In this document: piece after piece, positions 1-5,672 of the stretch
Position numbering within the stretch: the stretch's first letter is position 1
Layout: each line of letters begins with the position of its first letter
Origin: Propionibacteriaceae bacterium
GTDB taxonomy: Bacteria > Actinomycetota > Actinomycetes > Propionibacteriales > Propionibacteriaceae
Length of the DNA stretch: 5,672 nt
Assembly (NCBI GenBank): GCA_031262845.1
Contig: JAISGZ010000232.1
Coordinates: 1-5,672, forward strand
Direction: 5' to 3'
The notes under the pieces: generated by a model
Seen by the model: the letters and a program-made list of their open reading frames with translations, nothing else
What the model was told of the DNA's origin: nothing
Databases searched by the model: none
Made by a program: the position numbers and the translations under genes

Positions 1-1
1 A

Positions 2-385
2 CTCGACCAACTCAGCGATGACTCCTGGAACACCCGGTTGAACACCCCCCTGGGTCCGCTTCCGGCCGCCGTCTTGGTGCTGGCCCGGCTGAACGAAGTC
101 GCCCTCCACCACGTCGATCTCGACTTAGGCCGCAAACTCAGTGACCTCGACCCGGCGCTGACGGCGCTGCTCCTGACCTGGAACGCCCGACGGCTCAGCC
201 CTCGGCTACGTCACTACCGGCTTCATCTGATGGCTGATGAGGGGGTTGACCTGACCCTTGGCGACGGCGACTGGACGGCCGAGGTCCGGGGTTCACAAGC
301 CAGCTTGCTCGGTTGGATCACCGGCCGGCGTGACAGTACGGCCGTACTCGGGGCAGAAGCGATCGATCTCGGTGGGCCGGTCTAG
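2..385 (+). CDS. Mycothiol-dependent maleylpyruvate isomerase family protein, C-terminal part (5' end outside window)
   Basis: The frame is open from the window edge (base 2) to a TAG at 383-385, leaving 127 visible residues. The TTG at 38 lies inside conserved sequence and is not taken as the start. Visible residues 29-40 read RLNEVALHHVDL, the signature of the DinB-like maleylpyruvate isomerase fold. The Glu32-x3-His36 pair matches the Glu and His metal ligands known in the Corynebacterium glutamicum enzyme; the other His would lie upstream, outside the window. Residues from about 70 (LTLGDGDWTAEVRGSQASLLGWITGR at 83-108, key residues W91, G97, L102 and G107) match the MDMPI C-terminal domain, which ends in a typical 'LL.W..GR' motif. 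Family members use mycothiol as a cofactor for isomerisation or thiol transfer in the cytoplasm; the actual substrate cannot be told from sequence. The gene converges on uvrB. Family assignment is confident, function is not. Confidence 0.82.
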   Translation, partial: LDQLSDDSWNTRLNTPLGPLPAAVLVLARLNEVALHHVDLDLGRKLSDLDPALTALLLTWNARRLSPRLRHYRLHLMADEGVDLTLGDGDWTAEVRGSQASLLGWITGRRDSTAVLGAEAIDLGGPV

Positions 386-418
386 GACGTAGCCGCACCG
401 AGAATTTCGGCTTCGGAA

Positions 419-440
419 AAAACGTATTGGTTAACGTTTT
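419..440 (-). terminator. Weak AT-rich inverted repeat between convergent genes; possible uvrB terminator
   Basis: The gap at 386-576 (191 nt) separates two convergent genes. Its only clear structure is the pair AAAACGT (419-425) and ACGTTTT (434-440), a perfect 7-bp stem with an 8-nt loop. On the minus strand the second arm runs into a six-T stretch (complement of A417-A422), as expected for an intrinsic terminator downstream of uvrB. The stem is short and AT-rich, and it lies about 135 nt past the uvrB stop, so it would be a weak terminator at best. Nothing else in the gap looks like a gene, an RNA gene or a repeat. Confidence 0.3.
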
Positions 441-576
441 CGAGGCACCAAGTAGGGCACTGAGCGCGATGTCGTCGTCACCGGCAGGCCGACTCCCGGC
501 TTCTCCTCCGCCTTGCCGACCACCCCAGCGGCAACCACGAATCACAGGCTCGTGAAGGCCTGACAGAACTCTCGGT

Positions 577-2673
577 TCACCGCATCCCCTCGACCAGGCT
601 GCGCAGCTCCTTCTTCAACTCCACCACTTCATCGCGTAGCCGGGCGGCGACTTCGAACTGAAGTTCGGCCGCGGCGGCGTGCATCTGGGCGGTCACCTGT
701 TCGATCAGATCCGCCAACTCGGCTTGGGCCTGCGGCACCGGCCGCTTCGACGGTCCAGGGTCTGAGCTAATCCCCCGGCTGCGGCGGCCGGTCAGGCTGG
801 CGGTGTCGGCATCTTCGCGGGCCAGCATCTCCGTGATGTCAGCGATCTTCTTCCGTAACGGCTGGGGATCAATACCGTGGGCCGTGTTGTAAGCCACTTG
901 CTTGGCCCGCCGCCGGTTGGTCTCGTCAATCGCTTTATTCATCGAGGCCGTAATCGTGTCGGCGTACATATGGACCTGGCCGGAAACGTTCCGGGCGGCT
1001 CGGCCGATGGTCTGAATCAGCGATCGCTCCGACCGCAAAAAGCCCTCCTTGTCGGCGTCAAGAATCGCCACCAGCGTGACTTCGGGCAGGTCGAGACCCT
1101 CGCGCAACAAGTTGATTCCGACCAAGACGTCGTACTCCCCCAGCCGCAGTTGCCGGAGCAAATCAAGCCGGGCCAAGGTGTCGATATCGGAGTGGAGATA
1201 ACGGGCCCGGATACCGTTGGCGACCAAGTATTCCGTCAGGTCTTCGGCCATCTTTTTCGTCAGAGTCGTGACCAAGACGCGCTCATCGACGGCCGCCCGC
1301 TGTTTGGCTTCCGCCATCAAATCATCAATCTGGCCGGTGGTCGGCTTGACCACGATTTCGGGATCGACCAACCCGGTCGGCCGGATCAGCAACTCGACTG
1401 GTGGACCGGATTTCGCCAGTTCGTAATCACCCGGGGTCGCCGACAGATAAATGGTCTGGCCGATCCGGTCAACGAATTCTTCCCAGCGCAAGGGCCGGTT
1501 ATCGACTGCTGACGGCAAGCGGAAACCATGTTCGACCAGGGTCCGTTTGCGGGACCGGTCGCCCTCATACATGGCGCCGATCTGCGGCACCGTGACGTGT
1601 GATTCGTCGATTACCAAGACGAAATCTTCGGGAAAATAGTCGAGCAGGCAATGGGGCGGGCTACCGGCCGGCCGACCGTCGATGTGGCGGGAGTAATTCT
1701 CAATCCCGGAACAAGTCCCAATTTGACGGATCATTTCAAGGTCATACCGGGTCCGCATTTCCAGCCGTTGAGCCTCCAGCAATTTGTTCTCTTGCTGGAG
1801 TTCGGCCAACCGCTCGTCAAGTTCGCGCTCAATATCGACCAGGGCCCGTTCCATCCGTTCCGGACTAGCCGTGTAGTGCGTGGCCGGGAAGATATGCATA
1901 ACCTCGTCAAGTGACACAACTTCACCGGTCAGTGGGTTGAGCGTCGACAAACGGTCGATTTCTTCGCCGAAAAACTCGACCCGCCAAGCCGTCTCCTCGT
2001 ACATCGGGAAGACCTCGACCGTGTCGCCGCGAGCCCGAAAAGTTCCCCGGGTCCCCGCCAGATCGTTCCGGGCGTATTGAATATCGACCAGTCGGCGCAA
2101 CAACTGGTCCCGCCCGAAGGCCTGGCCAACCTGGAGTTGAATCGCCCGGTCGAGGTATTCCTCAGGCGTTCCCAAGCCATAAATCGCCGACACCGTCGCC
2201 ACCACCAAGACATCCCGCCGCGTCAACAGCGAATAAGTCGCCTTATGTCGTAACCGCTCGACCTCTTCGTTGAGCGAGGCGTCCTTTTCGATGTACGTAT
2301 CGGTCTGGGGGATATAGGCCTCGGGCTGGTAATAGTCGTAGTAGGAGACAAAATACTCGACCGCGTTATCGGGAAAGAAGGACCGCAGTTCCTGGGCGAA
2401 TTGGGCCGCCAGCGTCTTATTCGGCTGCATGATCAACATCGGCCGCTGCAATCGCTCGGCCAGCCAGGCCACAGTCGCCGTCTTGCCGGTCCCCGTCGCA
2501 CCGAGCAAAACGACATCATTCTCACCGGCGGTCACCCGCTGCTCCAAGGTATCGATCGCCTCCGGCTGATCCCCCGAGGGCGCGAAATCAGCCACCACAT
2601 GAAAAGGCGCGACTCGTCGTCGCAGCTCCACCATCCCAGACATAGCCGTCAGCTTAGTGACGCCCTCTGACAT
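577..2673 (-). CDS. uvrB: Excinuclease ABC subunit UvrB
   Basis: UvrB is the helicase-like damage-verification subunit of UvrABC nucleotide excision repair: UvrA loads it on DNA, it probes for the lesion, then recruits UvrC for incision. The protein is 698 residues from the chosen ATG, a normal family length. In order (residues from this ATG): GDQP Q-motif region about 34-37; Walker A GATGTGKT 58-65; the beta-hairpin YFVSYYDYYQPEAY 107-120 that inserts between DNA strands; the UvrA-interaction domain about 135-230; Walker B VIDESH 354-359; SATPGD 411-416; helicase motif V GINLLREGLDLPEV 519-532; motif VI QTIGRAARN 554-562; a low-complexity linker about 625-645; and a C-terminal UVR domain about 652-690 that binds UvrC. 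All key motifs are intact. The start is uncertain: GTG at 2742 gives 721 aa, ATG 2643 gives 688 aa and ATG 2634 gives 685 aa. None has a clear Shine-Dalgarno; ATG 2643 best matches the N-terminal length I recall for Streptomyces UvrB. No promoter or LexA-type box (GAAC-N4-GTTC) was seen in 2674-2784. Confidence 0.97.
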   Translation of the reverse strand: MSEGVTKLTAMSGMVELRRRVAPFHVVADFAPSGDQPEAIDTLEQRVTAGENDVVLLGATGTGKTATVAWLAERLQRPMLIMQPNKTLAAQFAQELRSFFPDNAVEYFVSYYDYYQPEAYIPQTDTYIEKDASLNEEVERLRHKATYSLLTRRDVLVVATVSAIYGLGTPEEYLDRAIQLQVGQAFGRDQLLRRLVDIQYARNDLAGTRGTFRARGDTVEVFPMYEETAWRVEFFGEEIDRLSTLNPLTGEVVSLDEVMHIFPATHYTASPERMERALVDIERELDERLAELQQENKLLEAQRLEMRTRYDLEMIRQIGTCSGIENYSRHIDGRPAGSPPHCLLDYFPEDFVLVIDESHVTVPQIGAMYEGDRSRKRTLVEHGFRLPSAVDNRPLRWEEFVDRIGQTIYLSATPGDYELAKSGPPVELLIRPTGLVDPEIVVKPTTGQIDDLMAEAKQRAAVDERVLVTTLTKKMAEDLTEYLVANGIRARYLHSDIDTLARLDLLRQLRLGEYDVLVGINLLREGLDLPEVTLVAILDADKEGFLRSERSLIQTIGRAARNVSGQVHMYADTITASMNKAIDETNRRRAKQVAYNTAHGIDPQPLRKKIADITEMLAREDADTASLTGRRSRGISSDPGPSKRPVPQAQAELADLIEQVTAQMHAAAAELQFEVAARLRDEVVELKKELRSLVEGMR

Positions 2674-2784
2674 TGGCCGGCCGGCGTGAACCGTTGTTGA
2701 CGACCGGGACGTCGCCGGGATCCGACCAGCGCCCGGGACCACCGGTCTCGGCGCGACAGGCCACTAGTTGGGTCGACAACGAAA

Positions 2785-2829
2785 AACCGGTTCGGGTCCG
2801 CCCACAACAGGAGCGGACCCGAACCGGTT
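2785..2829 (-). terminator. Intrinsic terminator of the groES-groEL operon
   Basis: The arms AACCGGTTCGGGTCCGC (2785-2801) and GCGGACCCGAACCGGTT (2813-2829) are perfect 17-bp reverse complements around an 11-nt loop. Read on the minus strand, the stem begins 26 nt after the groEL stop codon and runs into a T stretch (complement of A2782-A2786), the standard rho-independent arrangement. On the plus strand the stem is followed by TTATTT, which could give weak termination of antisense transcripts. Between the stop and the stem lies a small 6-1-6 palindrome (TTCAAC-C-GTTGAA, 2832-2844) of unknown meaning. The terminator separates the heat-shock operon from uvrB. Confidence 0.9.
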
Positions 2830-2855
2830 ATTTCAACCGTTGAAGGGTTCAGTTC

Positions 2856-4469
<1,614 letters not shown>

Positions 4470-4474
4470 CAATT

Positions 4475-4480
4475 ACCTCA
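4475..4480 (-). promoter_or_regulatory. groEL ribosome-binding site overlapping the groES stop codon
   Basis: On the minus strand TGAGGT lies 5 nt before the groEL ATG. Its first three bases are the groES stop codon TGA (4478-4480). A ribosome ending groES therefore stops on the groEL Shine-Dalgarno, an arrangement that favours translational coupling. It also supports ATG 4469 as the groEL start over the TTG at 4472. Confidence 0.75.
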
Positions 4481-4774
4481 CTTGACGACGACGGCGAGAA
4501 TGTCGCGGGCGTTCAACAGCAGGTATTCATTGCCGTCGTACTTGACTTCCGTACCGCCGTACTTGGAGAAGATGACTGTGTCACCGGCGGCCAGGTCAAG
4601 CGGCACCCGCTTGCCATTGTCATCGGTACGGCCAGGACCGGTCGCGACGACCTTGCCCTCTTGCGGCTTCTCCTGAGCGGTGTCGGGGATTACCAAACCC
4701 GACGCGGTCATCTGTTCGGCTTCCAACGGCTGGACGAGGACTCGGTCCTCGAGCGGCTTGATCGTGACTGCCAC
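4478..4774 (-). CDS. groES: 10-kDa co-chaperonin GroES
   Basis: GroES is the heptameric lid that binds the GroEL ring with ATP and closes the folding chamber. The protein is 98 residues, a normal family length. The start is GTG at 4774, giving (M)AVTIKPLEDRVLVQPLEAE, the expected N-terminus. A strong GAAAGGGG Shine-Dalgarno lies 7 nt upstream. The frame stays open to a candidate start at 4924, but the extra 50 residues correspond to the leader and operator DNA and have no family match. Visible features are the mobile loop (about residues 17-33) with the hydrophobic GroEL-binding tripeptide Leu27-Val28-Ile29 in GLVIP, the roof hairpin about 48-60 (GRTDDNGKRVPLD), and the conserved C-terminal stretch VIFSKYGGTEVKYDGNEYLLLNARDILAVV (67-96, key residues Y72, G73, G74, Y84 and D91). 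It is the first gene of the groES-groEL operon. Confidence 0.98.
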   Translation of the reverse strand: MAVTIKPLEDRVLVQPLEAEQMTASGLVIPDTAQEKPQEGKVVATGPGRTDDNGKRVPLDLAAGDTVIFSKYGGTEVKYDGNEYLLLNARDILAVVVK

Positions 4775-4781
4775 GACAAAA

Positions 4782-4789
4782 CCCCTTTC
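4782..4789 (-). promoter_or_regulatory. groES ribosome-binding site
   Basis: GAAAGGGG on the minus strand lies 7 nt before the GTG at 4774. It decides the start of groES and rules out the longer open frame reaching 4924. It sits inside a weak AU-rich fold: GACA (4791-4794) can pair with TGTC (4775-4778), leaving the purine run in the loop. Confidence 0.8.
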
Positions 4790-4798
4790 ATGTCTTGC

Positions 4799-4817
4799 GG
4801 CCGACTTCAAGCCGGCC
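4799..4817 (-). promoter_or_regulatory. GC-rich hairpin in the groES 5' leader
   Basis: The minus-strand RNA GGCCGGCUUGAAGUCGGCC forms a 7-8 bp stem (one G-U pair) with a small loop. It ends 9 nt upstream of the groES Shine-Dalgarno, within a leader predicted to be about 120 nt long. No U run follows it directly, so it is not a terminator. It could act as an mRNA stabiliser or a structural part of the leader; no function is demonstrated. Confidence 0.4.
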
Positions 4818-4867
4818 TTCAATTCTCGACAGGATGCTGCGATGTCGTCGCGGTGCCATTGCAGCGC

Positions 4868-4893
4868 TGGCAAACTCAGGCTGAGAGTGCCAA
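4868..4893 (-). promoter_or_regulatory. Degenerate second CIRCE-like inverted repeat
   Basis: On the minus strand TTGGCACTC (4893-4885) matches the CIRCE left arm TTAGCACTC at 8 of 9 bases. It is followed, after 7 nt, by GAGTTTGCCA (4877-4868), which is the complement of the left arm apart from one extra base. The overall length of 26 nt is close to the 27 nt of CIRCE. It lies just downstream of the predicted -10 box, about where transcription should begin. It may be a weaker second HrcA site or a decayed copy. Confidence 0.4.
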
Positions 4894-4900
4894 CCCGAAA

Positions 4901-4928
4901 TCTATACCTGTCGTTAGCACTCAAGCAA
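4901..4928 (-). promoter_or_regulatory. Predicted groES-groEL promoter (sigma-70 type)
   Basis: On the minus strand TTGCTT (4928-4923) and TATAGA (4906-4901) are spaced by 16 nt and resemble housekeeping -35 and -10 boxes. The -35 box falls in the spacer of the CIRCE operator, so bound HrcA would exclude RNA polymerase, the usual arrangement for this regulon. Predicted transcription would start near 4894, giving a leader of roughly 120 nt before groES. This is inferred from sequence only. Confidence 0.6.
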
Positions 4929-4940
4929 ACCGAGTGCTAA
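4914..4940 (-). promoter_or_regulatory. CIRCE operator (HrcA binding site)
   Basis: TTAGCACTC (4914-4922), nine spacer bases and GAGTGCTAA (4932-4940) form a perfect match to the CIRCE consensus, with no mismatch in either arm. HrcA binds this repeat to repress groE and dnaK operons, and repression is lifted on heat shock when HrcA is inactive. The site overlaps the predicted -35 box of groES. One arm also contains the TAG stop codon of the upstream methyltransferase gene (4937-4939). Confidence 0.97.
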
Positions 4941-5671
4941 CAGCGCGTCGGCTGCCGACAGACGACGAGGACCACGGCGCCGGTCGGGCTGGGAGTGACG
5001 ATGACTGTGGCCCGCTCCGGCCCTTTCAACCCTAAACGGCGGCGCCAACGGGCCGGATCCAAGCCCAACCCCCGAGTCTTGATCTCCAAGTGGCCGATGC
5101 CCCGCTGGCGAATCCAGGCCCGGACTTTCTTGTCGTCAAAAGGCAAAACCTCCAAGACCTCAAACCGTTGCGCCCACGGTGTCAGCCGATCAGCATCACC
5201 AGTCAAGTAGGCGATCTGATCGACCAGCCCATGGGCGGCCAATTGTTCGGCCAACGGCGCCAGCGCCCGGGCCCGGATAACCGCCGGGTCGGGCTCCCAC
5301 AGGAAACGTCCCAGCGGCCCCGTCGCCGGTGCCGGTTGCCCGCCCGGCAGCGACCGTCCCGAAGGCAAGGAGACGGCCTGCCAACTGGCCGCCCAGGTTG
5401 GCCCCCGCCACAGACTGAGCTCGACCAAGTCACCGTCGTGGCTGACCCAAGTGGCCTGCGTCGGAGCCGGGATCAGGTGGTGTGGCAGCCCCGGTCCGAG
5501 TTTGACAACGACCGGGCCGACGGCGCTCGTCAAGGCCGCCGTCACTGTTGACCAGGCCGGTGACAGTTGATCGACTGACCAACTGGGGCCGGCCGCCGAG
5601 CGACGGGCCGGATCAAGGTAAAGCGCTTGGTCCGGTTGCTGGGTCAGATGGGTTAAGTCATCGAGTTGGCA
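4937..5671 (-). CDS. Class I SAM-dependent methyltransferase with THUMP-like C-terminal domain (5' end outside window)
   Basis: The frame is open from the right window edge to a TAG at 4937-4939, with 244 visible residues. A GTG at 5545 is internal, because conserved sequence continues upstream of it. Visible motifs (fragment numbering): LYLDPARR 17-24, the DPxRR motif at the end of the methyltransferase core; VKLGPGL 56-62; GRFLWEPDPAVIRA 121-134; and a THUMP-like region about 170-244 containing LPFDDKKVRAWIRQRGIGHLEIKTRGL (175-201, key residues R184, R188, G191, K197 and R199-G200). This matches the actinobacterial family annotated as SAM-dependent methyltransferase with a THUMP_like domain. 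THUMP domains bind RNA in tRNA-modifying enzymes, so an RNA substrate is plausible but unproven. The SAM-binding glycine motif lies outside the window. The gene precedes groES on the same strand with no terminator between them; its stop codon lies within the CIRCE operator. It appears intact as far as visible. Confidence 0.8.
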   Translation of the reverse strand, partial: CQLDDLTHLTQQPDQALYLDPARRSAAGPSWSVDQLSPAWSTVTAALTSAVGPVVVKLGPGLPHHLIPAPTQATWVSHDGDLVELSLWRGPTWAASWQAVSLPSGRSLPGGQPAPATGPLGRFLWEPDPAVIRARALAPLAEQLAAHGLVDQIAYLTGDADRLTPWAQRFEVLEVLPFDDKKVRAWIRQRGIGHLEIKTRGLGLDPARWRRRLGLKGPERATVIVTPSPTGAVVLVVCRQPTRC

Positions 5672-5672
5672 G

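Noticed and set aside
318..545. 75-residue minus-strand open frame across the MDMPI 3' end and the intergenic gap
   Set aside because: It overlaps the recognised gene on the other strand, is low-complexity Arg/Gly/Pro-rich, and has no domain or ribosome-binding site that I can support.
877..1512. 211-residue open frame antisense to uvrB
   Set aside because: It lies wholly inside uvrB, whose motifs are intact. Its translation shows no recognisable domain, and long antisense frames are expected in high-GC coding DNA.
4775..4924. 50-residue N-terminal extension of GroES in the same frame
   Set aside because: The extension is encoded by the leader, promoter and part of the CIRCE operator. The GTG at 4774 has a strong Shine-Dalgarno and gives the conserved GroES N-terminus.
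4919..4925. HAIR half-site (ACTCAAG) for HspR
   Set aside because: The partner half-site CTTGAGT is absent at the required 7-nt spacing. The match arises from the CIRCE arm ending in ACTC followed by AAG.
4859..5035. Plus-strand open frames overlapping the groES control region (within 4661-5035 and 4680-4940)
   Set aside because: They cross groES, the promoter, CIRCE and the methyltransferase 3' end. No family resemblance or start signal was seen.

Overview
The window looks like chromosomal DNA from a high-GC Gram-positive bacterium (Actinomycetota). Four things point there: the high GC content; a protein of the mycothiol-dependent maleylpyruvate isomerase family, since mycothiol is an actinobacterial thiol; a GroEL of the actinobacterial GroEL1 type encoded directly after groES; and an actinobacterial-type methyltransferase with a THUMP-like C-terminal domain. 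UvrB and GroEL resemble proteins I remember from Streptomyces and Propionibacteriaceae, but the genus cannot be settled by eye.

Layout from left to right. Positions 2-385 (+) hold the 3' end of a mycothiol-dependent maleylpyruvate isomerase-like (DinB-like) gene cut by the window edge. Positions 386-576 are a convergent intergenic gap with one weak AT-rich inverted repeat. Everything after that is on the minus strand. Read in its direction of transcription, from the right edge leftwards, it runs: the 3' part of a SAM-dependent methyltransferase with a THUMP-like domain (5671-4937), a HrcA/CIRCE-controlled promoter region (about 4860-4940), groES (4774-4478), groEL (4469-2856), a strong intrinsic terminator (2829-2785), and uvrB (about 2673-577).

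The core is a classical class I heat-shock operon. A perfect CIRCE operator (TTAGCACTC-N9-GAGTGCTAA) overlaps the likely -35 region of the groES promoter, so HrcA would block initiation under normal conditions. groES and groEL are 8 nt apart, and the groEL ribosome-binding site overlaps the groES stop codon, which favours coupled synthesis of the co-chaperonin and chaperonin. A perfect 17-bp hairpin followed by a T run ends the operon and insulates it from uvrB, which encodes the damage-verifying helicase subunit of nucleotide excision repair.

Most of the window is ordinary housekeeping DNA, and I see no novel defence or mobile system. The points worth a second look lie in the groES control region: the CIRCE element contains the methyltransferase stop codon, there is a second degenerate CIRCE-like repeat beside the predicted transcription start, and the groES leader can fold just before its Shine-Dalgarno sequence. 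The short, histidine-ended GroEL tail without GGM repeats is also of interest.
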